NCBI GenBank assembly: GCA_039881045.1
Contig: JAYWVB010000023.1
Location: 310,001-374,000 of the forward strand
Direction of reading: 5' to 3'
From: Chaetomium olivaceum
Taxonomy: Eukaryota; Ascomycota; Sordariomycetes; Sordariales; Chaetomiaceae
DNA length: 64,000 nucleotides
Position 1 is the stretch's first letter. Each line of letters opens with the position of its first letter. The notes beneath the pieces are model-generated. The model made no database searches, was not told where the DNA came from, and saw only the letters and a program-made list of their open reading frames with translations. This document shows positions 10,161 to 18,957 of the stretch, piece after piece. The translations under genes were made by a program, and so were the position numbers.

Positions 10161-11905
10161 TCAACGACGAGGTCCCGGGCCTTCTCCTTGCTGAGTGCGG
10201 GACCCGTCAGCATTGCTAGGTGCGCCGCTATGGCCGTTCCCATGGCCGTTGCCATTGCCGTTTCCATGGCCGTTGTTATGGCCGTTGTTATGGCCGTTGT
10301 TATGGCCGTTCCTAATCGGCAGGTTGGTGCTCTGGCTCAAACCGGAAGGAGTGGTATTGCGCGGAATCGAAGGACCTGCTACTCCTGTTGCTGTACCGTC
10401 TCTGCCAATCGTCGGAGGGGTCGTGTGCGCGCCGGACGCGTTGCCCGTGGGGGTGCCCTGCCTGGGTGGGGTGCCCTGCGCCGGCCGGGGGTGGCCGTTG
10501 TCGGTGCCGGTGGGGGTGGTGCCGGTAGGAGCCGTATGGGGCGGTCGCTGCGGGTTTGTGGGCGTTGCTGAGCGAGTGGGGGGGTTGTTGGACATGGCGC
10601 TGGCCGGTCGCTGTGTGGGTGTCCCTGAGCGAGGGGGGGTCTTGTTGTGGCCGCTGGCAATGCCTGGTCCGTTCTGCGTTCTCGTCGGGGTCGGTGTGGT
10701 TGGCCTCGCTGGGCTGCTGGTCCTCATTGCATGAGCGGCTGTCGGTGTGGTGTGGCGGCTCGGGTTGGTGCTTGACTGGGGCGTCCCTCCCTGGTCGGGC
10801 GTGGTCGGCCGGCGGGACTGGAGGTTTATACCGCCTGCTTCGGCCACTGCCCGTCTGCGGACCACCCTGGGCTCGCGGAGCGGGGATGCAATTCATCCAG
10901 CGGAGCAGGATGGCGACGTCTGGCGTGTCGAGCGACTCCGAAGAAATATCCACCAGGCGTGATTGGCGGAAGGTGATGACGGGCTTATGCTCGCCATTCC
11001 AGCACATCTGGGTGATGCGGGCTGTCTCGTTGTGATAGAACGAATAGATAATAATCTGTAGGCTTGTCAGGTATGATATACAATCAAGCAGGCTAATCAC
11101 GTAGCGGAAATGGGTTGTGACATACCGGAATGGTGCTGTGTGTATCATGAGTAGCCATCATTCGCCTCTTTATGAAACTGACGCCGGCGGTGATCTCGCT
11201 GCGGAGTGCCTCGTTCGGCTTGCTTTTGTGGGAGGTGGTGTCAACCACAACCAATACAATATGGCGCATCCCTGACTCCTTGATCATGTTGCCGGGAATA
11301 TAGCAAGCCGAACTTGTGTACCATTCGGGAAGCTCTCGAGGCGGTATATCGTGGTGCTTCTTGATGTATACCGATTTGGCAGACCATTCAGGAAGACGGA
11401 CACCCATCCCGGGACTAAGGAGGTCGAGTAAGTACGTGATTCATCTCGCTTGTAATTTGAGAGTGGCGACAGCACAGAATGGAGGTGTATACTCACGTAG
11501 ACCTGCGCCACGCCGGAATATCGTGGGATAAAGCTTGTGCCCGCGAATCGCCCCATTGCCCAGCCTGCCAAGCCATCTCATGACATGGCCGGCGCAGTCC
11601 AACCGGCCAGTGTGCGCGAGTTCTTCGGTGCAGGGGGACCATTGCCCATCCATCTCAAGGTCGCGTCTCGACGCTGCAAGTGCCTCCCTAAACTTGGAGT
11701 TGTCGGGGAGCGGCTGGAAAAACACAGGATACGCGTCCACCGCGTCTGGATTGTCGATGTCGAGGTCAGGGGCCCTCTCAATCTCCATGTTCTGCAGTCT
11801 GCTCGTTGAGAGCGTCGTGTCCCGCTCCGGGAGGTTCATCAGTTCATTCTCAAGCTTGGTCACTGCCCAAAACTTGGACGTCTTTGGAAAGGGTTGGCGT
11901 GACAT
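10161..11905 (-). CDS. Hypothetical protein with Thr/Pro-rich tail and Asn-Gly-His repeats
   Basis: I do not recognise the family. Probable exons are 11497-11905 (MSRQPFPKTSKFWAVTKLEN ... PTIFRRGAGL), 11126-11414 (MGVRLPEWSAKSVYIKKHH, MRHIVLVVVDTTSHKSKP) and 10161-11055 (IIIYSFYHNETARITQMCWN, DTPDVAILLRWMNCIP). The second intron 11056-11125 (GTATGT...CTACAG) is clean and in frame. The first join is out of phase by one base, consistent with a missing G near 11411. A second indel near 10870 switches into the frame that encodes a Thr/Pro/Gln-rich tail (about 235 aa) ending with NGHNNGHNNG-type repeats. The folded-looking part (about 300 aa) has no motif I can name. Confidence 0.5.
10225..10315. 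repeat. Tandem 12-bp-type repeat GGCCGTTGTTAT and variants
   Basis: Direct copies of GGCCGTTGTTAT and near copies (GGCCGTTCCCAT, GCCGTTGCCATT, GCCGTTTCCAT). On the minus strand they encode the Asn-Gly-His repeats at the end of the hypothetical protein. Such tracts commonly vary in copy number. Confidence 0.85.
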
Positions 11906-13414
11906 TTTGCGCGCCGTGGGTTGATCGAAGATTGATATGAAGCAATAGTTTGAGGTGAAAGGGATGATGATGTTGGTTGATAAGAAAGGTTGAGTGGCAG
12001 ACTGGCGAAGTGCGTAGAATAAATACCGGGGAAGCCGTTCAAGTTCAAGTTCAAGCTTCATGGTTGAATTAGCAACGTGCGAATGTAAGTTCCATGACGC
12101 ACCAGAATGCAATGGCTACGCCTGGCCCGCCCTTGAAAGGAAACAACCGATCTATTTTTGCAAACAAGCAGAAACATGGAGGCCACAAGCCATGTGTGAG
12201 GACAAGTTGTTGTTGGTTTCAGGTGTACATACCTACTGTGTAGGTTAGGTAGGTCGGTAGTAAGGTCCACTGGTTCAGCTTGCACCTCCCGTCATCTCAT
12301 GTTGGCACTCGCCAAAAGTCGGCCGTGCCTCAGCCTTCGGGCCGACGCCTGCCCCATTGGCCCCAAAAAAAGCCGAACTCGAAAGAAAAACAAAAGATTA
12401 AGAAAAAGAGAAGCAAGTCATAGAAAGCCGAAAGGAAGAGATATGAGGGGGAAAGGGGTGAAAGAAAAACTAAAAGAAGTAAATACAGTTCTTTTGGGGC
12501 ATTTGGATGGCTTTTGCTTCGTTCCTAAGTACGGTCAACACTTGGTCGACATCTACACTTAGAATCCGGTCTTTTTGTCCATGTGTGTACAGAGCAGATA
12601 TCCAAACTTTAACTCACCACTCGCCAAACGCCCCACATGCATCGTCAAGGTGCGAGCGCAGTTGGCATGACCACACGCCTAGTGTTGTGTGGATGTGCGT
12701 AGGGGTGCTGCTCGCCTTGGAATACGGGATGGCTGTGGACGAGAGACAAACATCGACCTCATCACAACACCCATCAACCCCTTTCCCCCCATGGTTGTCA
12801 CCCATGGGGCAACAACAAGCGAGTGCCAGACGGGGCGCCAGGCCGGCACATGTTGGTCCGCTGAGGTCCAAGACATGACACATGAACGCCGCTCCCCTGC
12901 TGCAGGTTCAAGTTTGAGAACTCAGGCACAGGCCGCCATCGATAGACTTCTGGGACCAACAAGGTGGTTTGTGACTGCCCTATGTGACTACAGGCAACCC
13001 ACAGGTCCCTCCTTCTGCCCTCATCCTCATACATGGCGACCTCGAGCCCTAGCGGTTGCCTTGCCGCAGGCCCCCATGTTTTGCGTGCCACGGGACTCCT
13101 GACTATTCTGGGTCTCTCTAGAGCCAACCCATACAAGACCGACGGCCGACAAGGTCCGGGCGTATTGTTTCAAGCTGATGTTTTCGAATCAAAGTTGGCA
13201 AGGGTTGTGTGTGAAACAAAAGTGACGTTCCCAACGATGACATTGATATAAAACGGGCGTCCAAAGTTTTTGCAAGTGACCATGACGACCGTCGAGTCAA
13301 TCGTACAACCTCCTCGGATCATAACATTATTACTACTTCCCCGTATCACAATCCTTTTACTACTTACTTACTGGCCTCCTTCAACCCACCACCAGACCCA
13401 CGCCATTGTTCAAC
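11906..13414. other. Intergenic, no gene seen
   Basis: 1.5 kb between divergent genes. Open frames are short, overlap each other and lack coding character. A short repeated TAGGTAGGT-like word occurs around 12240-12260. No RNA gene recognised. Confidence 0.5.
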
Positions 13415-14806
13415 ATGAGCAACCCCCAGGAATGGAATCCGTCCACGGCCCGAGAATGGGAGGAACGTGTGGCAACTCATCTGCCTCTTGTCAGTTCCCG
13501 GGTGCCATCTTGCTTTCCAGCCTGCCAACTACCAGATCCGCCTCTGCTCTCACACTCCCGCACTTCCTTTGTCTCAAGGTCCTCTGGGTCAACAACAATC
13601 GGGCGGCGTTTGACCTAGGCGAGTATGTTGACGACCATGCAATGGCAATGGCAAAGCATCAACTTGAAACACCAAAAGTGAAGGCTTTCTTAAACAACAT
13701 CGGTCTCAAGAAGTACCCGGCCGACTCCATCTTCTCGCTGGTACATTTGTACATGGATCTTGTCTTTGGCCTAGACGTATCTTCCGACTGGGCGATGAAG
13801 GTTTTGCTCGCCCCTCGACCTCCTCGCGTCGAGACGGACCGCCCCCGCACCCCCGCGTCCCCCTCGCGGGAAGGGGATCCTCGTCGCTACCGACAATGAT
13901 GGATATTGATTCGGAATCAGACACGGCCATGGACGATGGTTCTCAGAACGAGACTTTCCAGTCCCCTCGAGCCAATCGTCTTCCTCGGCTGGTTCGGCTC
14001 TAGCAGCGGCCCAGGCGACGAGTCACCGGCCAGTCCGGCCGATTACATGCCTGCAGAGGACGAAGCAATTGTGAACATGGCCTTTGTTCTCTTGCTCAAT
14101 TCACTAACCGAAACTCACGAGCCCATCAGAGGGAAGGGCTACCGATGGCTGCCAAACCACGAGGCTTCCATGATGTACAAGGCCCTGTCCGCGACTAGTC
14201 GCCCTCTCCCTGGTGTCTACAAGAACAAGCTTCTCGAGGCTCGAACCGACGGCTGTTTCAGGTATACGGAGTGCAAATACTCAGCCGCGTTGATCGAAGT
14301 CAAGCCGTGCGTTCGGCAGAAGGCTTGGGAGAAAATAGAATGGCAAGAAGGCGCCCAGATGGCAGCGCACATTTACAAGTTACTGTACATGGAGCGTTCT
14401 CTGCCGACTCCAGATTTTGGGCTACTCCGCTGCGATATACCGGGAGTGAAACGGTGAGTAACCCCATGTCCCCACTTGACAAGTACCATCTGCCAATGGA
14501 CACGGATCACTAACTGGACTTTGATGGCTTAGGAGGCTGCTCTTATCCCAGGACCACGCGGAAATATACATCAACATCGCTGAGTATGACGCCGCCTACG
14601 AGCAGTACCTCGAGCTTCATCATCCCCGCGACCCTTCGCAGCCGCCTGTTGTGCGGTTGGCAGCCAACCATGGCAAGGCGGTGGCCGGGCCTCGCGACGG
14701 CTTCCTGACGATGAGGTCCTTTGGCCCGTGGCGTGTTGATACGCGTAGCGAGATGAAGTCCGTTTGTAAAGCACTCTTGGCTTTCTCCTTTTACTTAGCA
14801 AAGTAG
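13415..14806 (+). CDS. Hypothetical protein with possible PD-(D/E)XK-like core, 3 exons, two frameshifts
   Basis: Exon 1 (13415-13489) encodes MSNPQEWNPSTAREWEERVA and on. The intron is 13490-13578. Exon 2 (13579-14453) carries LWVNNNRAAFDLGEYVDDHA, a disordered Ser/Asp-rich linker, then EDEAIVNMAFVLLLNSLTE, GYRWLPNHEASMMYKAL and RYTECKYSAALIEVKP...EGAQMAAHIYKLL. The intron is 14454-14532 and exon 3 (14533-14806) has AEIYINIAEYDAAYEQYLEL. The Glu-x-Lys in ALIEVKP followed by a helix with Gln resembles nuclease-fold cores found in many fungus-specific hypothetical proteins; this is a weak inference. A G missing in 13873-13876 and a second shift near 14000 break exon 2; each is bridged by a plausible one-base change. 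I cannot exclude a decaying gene. Confidence 0.5.
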
Positions 14807-15194
14807 CTGTTGGGTTTTCAGTCTCATTTCTCAGTTTGCGTTCATTTAGGGAGGCTAGCATTGGAAAGCGGTTAGGTTCGAGTAGACTTGTACGAGTTAT
14901 TTATTTGAGTTCTAGTTAATTATCCTGCAATGTGAGCTTCCGTCGTCGGCAAGCATTGATTAAGCGCGGCCTCGGACTCGGCTAATGCAACGACATACGA
15001 ACGGCACATAAGGTTTCATAACATCCTGTCATAGCAACAACTGTTTGTTAGTGGTGGAAGACAGACCGGTAATACTTGGAAATCGCGCGAGGTCATGATG
15101 ACAGGGAAGGTGACCGAAGTCTAAGTGTCCTGGAATCTTGTTCATGTTAGCCCAAGAACGCTGAGAGATGGAGCAAACAAGTAGTCGATGGTGA

Positions 15195-15284
15195 CTTTAT
15201 CAGGATTAAAGCCGTGTCACCGGCATTTTCATCAAGGCATAAGCTATGTAGACCGTCGTGATAAAATTTAAATCATCATAAAAG
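15195..15284 (-). ncRNA. C/D snoRNA, snR73-type (25S Cm2959 guide)
   Basis: Sixth of six, in host intron 6. Terminal stem CTTT (15281-15284) with AAAG (15195-15198); box C ATGATGA at 15273-15279; a box C' TTGATGA at 15229-15235; box D CTGA at 15200-15203. CACGACGGTCTA (15249-15260) is complementary to TAGACCGTCGTG of 25S rRNA. With CATA as box D', the fifth base pairs with yeast Cm2959 (snR73). Confidence 0.83.
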
Positions 15285-15427
15285 CCAGGGGCAAATGAGA
15301 AAAGATGATGCTTACCCTCTGCCTTGTCATGAACACGGGCTGGAGATCGTCGACACAGCGTAAGGTCATCTGAGAAACAGTCAGCGTTCGCTCGTCCAGA
15401 GTGAGAAAACGGTGTGATGTGTCAGGG

Positions 15428-15508
15428 CGGGATCAGACATGGACGGTGTCATCTTCGCGTGAGCTCCGACATATGCTTGTCAATATTAAAGTCGAGTCAT
15501 CATGAAGA
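15428..15508 (-). ncRNA. C/D snoRNA, snR74-type (18S Am28 guide)
   Basis: Fifth of six, in host intron 5. Box C ATGATGA at 15497-15503; box D CTGA at 15433-15436. The minus-strand word GACAAGCATATG (around 15471-15482) is complementary to CATATGCTTGTC near the 5' end of 18S rRNA. It is followed by T and CGGA, a variant box D'. The fifth base pairs with the second A of CATA, yeast Am28 (snR74). Terminal stem not clear. Confidence 0.75.
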
Positions 15509-15659
15509 GGTGCAGTGAAGTAAGAGCGAAGTCCCGAGTCAACACATACCTCAAGGCCAAGCCACGCTAGATGATCAGCCCACTCCTTGGTCATGAAGTC
15601 AACTAGTAACGGTTAGCCGAAGCTCATTGCTAGGAATGCAATCGCGGATGTCCGTCGAT

Positions 15660-15750
15660 AAAAGATCAGAAAGGCATGAATGGTAGTTTAAAAGGTTTTG
15701 TCTTCAGCGGGAATCCCGAATCAGACTCGTCATCTAGAGTCATCACAGAA
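15660..15750 (-). ncRNA. C/D snoRNA, snR75-type (25S Gm2288 guide)
   Basis: Fourth of six, in host intron 4. Box C GTGATGA at 15740-15746; box D' CTGA at 15721-15724; likely box D CTGA at 15666-15669. GATGACGAG (15726-15734) is complementary to CTCGTCATC of 25S rRNA and the fifth base pairs with its G, yeast Gm2288 (snR75). CCATTCATGC (15674-15683) upstream of box D also matches GCATGAATGG of 25S, a possible second contact. Confidence 0.78.
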
Positions 15751-15900
15751 AAAAGAGGGTGAAAAGTAATGCTAAAGGAAAATGCAAGCTTACCCAAGTG
15801 GGGTGGCTGTCACGACAAAGCGTTGGCCGGAGGGCTGCCATCTTCCAAGCCGGTTAGCTTGAGTTCCCCATGCAATGGATGCAAGCAACGACCATGGGAG

Positions 15901-15996
15901 GTGCTGATCAGTGGACGAGGTTTTCTAGGCCTGTCGCAAAAATGGCATATCTGCTCATTGGTTTCGGAGCCCAGTGCCGCTTCATCATGGAAGCAC
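15901..15996 (-). ncRNA. C/D snoRNA, snR76-type (25S Cm2197 guide)
   Basis: Third of six, in host intron 3. Terminal stem GTGCT (15992-15996) with AGCAC (15901-15905); box C ATGATGA at 15982-15988; box D CTGA at 15908-15911. GCACTGGGC (15969-15977) is complementary to GCCCAGTGC of 25S rRNA and lies next to a CCGA box D'. The fifth base pairs with the third C of GCCC, yeast Cm2197 (snR76). Confidence 0.82.
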
Positions 15997-16112
15997 GTCG
16001 AGGTTCGGCTAAGAGATTGCCTACTTACTCAAGCGGGGTGGGTAATAGACCTGTGAATTGACGATCAGCAACTGAGCATTCACAGAAAGCTGGTCAAGAG
16101 AGAGAGAAGGGT

Positions 16113-16200
16113 AAGAATCAGAAACAGCCAATTGTTTTCTTCAAGGGGAATCAGTCGGTAATTCCAACTTGCCGAAGCAAAGAAAGATCATCATGAAATC
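16113..16200 (-). ncRNA. C/D snoRNA, snR77-type (18S Um578 guide)
   Basis: Second of six, in host intron 2. Box C ATGATGA at 16188-16194; internal CTGA at 16151-16154; a further CTGA at 16118-16121. TGGAATTACCG (16156-16166) just upstream of the internal CTGA is complementary to CGGTAATTCCA of 18S rRNA. The fifth base from the box pairs with the U of CGGU, yeast Um578, guided by snR77. The terminal stem is not obvious. Confidence 0.75.
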
Positions 16201-16445
16201 GAGAGCGAGAGATGGGAAAGTGTACTAACCTGATGGCCATGTCGGAAAGTTGCGGACGCCGACAAGCGTGCACCATAGTCACAGCGAGCTGCCCGACAGC
16301 CTCACTGTGACAATAGTGGCGTGTCCCAAGCCATCGTCCAAGATCTCGCCCGGCAACTGGCGCTCGTGGAAGCTAGCTAGTCTAGTATTCTTTCTGTCAG
16401 CTTCCCGGCTGATGCAACTGGATAGGTAAACGCGACGGCGGCAGC

Positions 16446-16538
16446 GGCAGTGTTCAGACTGACGTTACAATTTCTAGTTTCATGTCCTTAGATCAAAGAC
16501 TCTAGTTTGCGGTGTTGGGTTGTCATCAGGCAAGTGCC
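16446..16538 (-). ncRNA. C/D snoRNA, snR78-type (25S Um2421 guide)
   Basis: First of six, in host intron 1. Box C TGATGA at 16523-16528, box D CTGA at 16454-16457, ends closable by GGCA/TGCC. The stretch AACTAGAGTC (minus strand, about 16507-16498) is complementary to GACTCTAGTT of 25S rRNA. With TTGA as box D', the fifth base upstream pairs with the U of GACU, which by my count is yeast Um2421, the snR78 site. Confidence 0.75.
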
Positions 16539-16573
16539 TGCTGCGCGTCGCGAAAAATGAAATAGGAACTTAC

Positions 16574-16943
16574 CAGAAGCTGGAGGTGGTGATGGAATTG
16601 AGGAAGCGAAACGAAAAAAGCTGCAGGTTCAGAGTTTTTGAAGCTGGTTTTGGTTGTGGAGAAAGGTGGAAAATTCCGGTGCGGTGCAGTGGGTCTGGCC
16701 TTGGGAGGATATGGCACGGTGGAGCTTGGGAATCCAAGCTCACGTGATGACGCTTCCGTCACGCGTTTCCTTGGCTCAAGCTCTCGTCGTCGCACTCCAC
16801 CGCTTCGTTTTGGCTAACGCGCGCCTCCTACTTTGTTGGGAGAAAACTGAACCGCTAAGTAATTACTGAATCTAGGTCCAATTGTACATGTACCAACAAC
16901 TTAGAAGGTGCAAGTCTTGGATCACTGCAAATACACTTCCACC
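16574..16943. promoter_or_regulatory. Bidirectional promoter region, snoRNA host (-) and DNA glycosylase (+)
   Basis: About 370 bp between the first splice donor of the snoRNA host and the glycosylase ATG. It includes the first exon and promoter of the host. I see no specific element that decides a start site; the assignment rests on gene orientation. Confidence 0.4.
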
Positions 16944-18274
16944 ATGCCCGAGATTGCCGAAAGTATGTTTAAGTAGCGATGTCCGTACATTCTCCGCTGA
17001 CAAACAACCAGTCGCCCGGGTGGTGCACTATCTGCGCCTGCACTTGGTCGGCAAGACAATCAAGAACGTCACGGCGATAGAAGACACCAATGTGTTTGGC
17101 AAGGTTGGGACTACTGGGGCCGAGGTTGCGAAGGCATTGACCGGGAAGAAGGTCATCTCGGCGGGAACCCAGGGCAAATACTTCTGGTAGGCCGTCCGAT
17201 GCTCAAAAGGGGTTAAGGCATCTAACCCAGCAAAGGCTTGTCCTCGACGAATCGCCTCACCCTGTGATGCACTTTGGCATGACTGGTACGGTCGTCCTCG
17301 CCCAGCCGTATGTGGCGTAGCTAATCCCACTTACAGGCTGGATCCACATCAAGGGCGACCAGACAGCGTACACCAACTACTACAAGAAGATGAAGCCTGA
17401 AGAAATGGAAGCATGGCCGCCAAAATACTGGAAGTTCCACCTGACAACCGAAGACGCAGTCGAGGTCGCCTTCACCGACCCTCGGCGATTCGGTCGTGTT
17501 AGGCTGGTGGATTGCCCAGGTGAAAGCATCAGGAAACACTCGCCGCTTGTGGAGAACGGACCAGACCCAGTCGTCGATACCGACGTCTTTACCGAGGACT
17601 ATCTCCGAAAGAAGATGAAGTCGCGACACGTGCCAATCAAGGCGCTCATTCTCGACCAGACCGTCCTCAGTGGAGTCGGCAACTGGGTCGGGGACGAAGT
17701 TCTCTACCAAGCAAAACTCCATCCGGAACAATACTGCGATGACTTCAGTGACGAGCAGATCAAGAACCTCTACAAATCCATCCGTCATGTATGTCAATTT
17801 GCTGTCGACAAGCTCGGTGACTCGGATCAGTTTCCCAAGGATTGGATGTTCCACTATCGGTGGGGAAAAGGTCAAAAAGGCGCCGCGGGTCACCTACCCA
17901 GCGGTGAGAAACTGGCATTTCTCACAGTTGGCGGAAGAACAAGCTGTTACGCGCCGGATGTGCAAAAGAAAAGCGGCCGTATCGTGCCGGGTGTCAAGGA
18001 GGAGATCATCGAATCTGATCAAGAGGAAGTCAAGCCTAAGAAGGCTGCCAAGTCAAAGGCTGTCAAAATCGAGGATGACCAACCGGAGAGCAAGAAGAAG
18101 CGGAAAACCGAGGGGAAGGAGCCGCCAGCTAAGAAGAGCAAAGCTGCCCCAAAGAAGGCTGCAGCCGGCAAAACGAAGACGGTCAAGGTAGAAGAGCCAG
18201 CCACGGCAAACAGTAACACCGAGCCAGCGGGGCGGCGTTCGGGTAGGCTACAAGGAAAACGGCCTGGGTATTAA
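16944..18274 (+). CDS. Formamidopyrimidine-DNA glycosylase-type enzyme (Fpg/Nei family), 4 exons
   Basis: Base-excision repair glycosylase/AP lyase, probably nuclear. Exons: 16944-16962, 17012-17186, 17236-17285, 17337-18274; total 393 aa with no frameshift. The 19-nt first exon gives MPEIAE, whose Pro2 and Glu3 are the catalytic residues of the family. Next come RVVHYLRLHLVGK, GKYFW with the conserved beta-hairpin Lys, and VMHFGMTGWIHIKG. FTDPRRFGRVRLVDCPG and the helix-two-turn-helix region (ILDQTVLSGVGNWVGDEVLY, then AKLHPEQ) follow. The C-terminus lacks the four-Cys zinc finger of bacterial Fpg and instead has a Lys/Arg-rich tail (about residues 300-393) with nuclear-localisation character, as in plant and fungal homologues. 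It overlaps nothing and ends 60 bp from the convergent cupin gene. Confidence 0.9.
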
Positions 18275-18335
18275 TGGTATCAAGGACCCTCAGTTTCTCT
18301 CTGTATTTACAGTACCGTGGCTTGAACCCTCATGA

Positions 18336-18957
18336 TCAAGGCTCTGACGCAACGTTGGGAGGGAATGTACCAAACAAGGCCATGAGATGCTCGACATCAT
18401 CCGAAGTGAGCTGCTTCCCTGCCTCCGCCGCCTTGCTCAGCATCCGGAAGTCTTTGTTCTCAGTCAGCACAACAGAGTCCCCCTGCGGGATCAGGGCCGA
18501 AAGTCGAAACTCACAATCCACATAGTGTCCTGGCGTGGCAGTCATGTAACATTCGCAGTCCTCCGTGTCGGACGCATTCTTGAACGTGTGCACCGCCCCG
18601 GGAGGAACAGTCATGAGGTCACCCGCCTCAGCCGTCACCTCGCCGTCTGGCGTGACGAATGTCATGACCCCTAGACACCTCGCAACCCACCACGGGCAAA
18701 GATCAGTTGCTGGATACCTACGCCTCGAATTCCGTATTGGACTTACCCTTGGTTACAAGGAACAATTCATCGTGAAAGCGGTGCCAGTGCATCGGTGGGC
18801 CACTCTTGCCGGCGGGTATCTCGAGTAGCACACCACTGACCCGGTTCTCAGTTAGAGAGCCATCTTCGTAGATGCGGACGGTCAAGGGGCCGACGTGGAG
18901 GGTCTCGGCGGCATCCTTCTTGTGGAGCTTGGCATGGACTGGGCCGCGGATCGGCAT
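18336..18957 (-). CDS. Cupin-domain protein, 2 exons
   Basis: 181-aa small cupin. Exon 1 is 18747-18957 (MPIRGPVHAKLHKKDAAETL...), the intron 18671-18746 (GTAAGT...CTAG), exon 2 is 18336-18670. The first cupin motif is GPPMHWHRFHDELFLVTKG: the His-x-His, Glu and following Gly of the metal site are present. The second, AGDLMTVPPGAVHTFKN, supplies Pro-Gly and the last His. The C-terminal 50 residues are helical (TSDDVEHLMALF). Cupins of this size include quercetinase-like and other dioxygenase-like enzymes; the substrate cannot be told from the sequence. Frame intact. Confidence 0.85.

Larger units (their letters stand above)
14950..16620 (-). ncRNA. Intron-rich non-coding host gene for six C/D-box snoRNAs
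   Basis: No long open frame exists here, but the minus strand shows six good intron units: 16394-16573, 16090-16229, 15807-16028, 15603-15793, 15370-15549 and 15161-15315. Donors are GTAAGT, GTTAGT, GTAAGT, GTAAGC, GTATGT and GTAAGC; acceptors end CAG or TAG, several with CTGAC or CTAAC just upstream. Each intron holds one C/D snoRNA with a box C (TGATGA type), a box D (CTGA) and a stretch complementary to rRNA. Exons are only about 10-160 nt, so the spliced RNA is probably non-coding, like known snoRNA host genes. The transcript ends are not defined: I place the start near 16600-16800 and the end below 15160. It shares a promoter region with the DNA glycosylase gene. Confidence 0.8.

Noticed and set aside
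14900..16620. Protein-coding gene with micro-exons on the minus strand
   Set aside because: Exons of about 10-160 nt show no consistent reading frame, while every intron contains box C/D and an rRNA guide.
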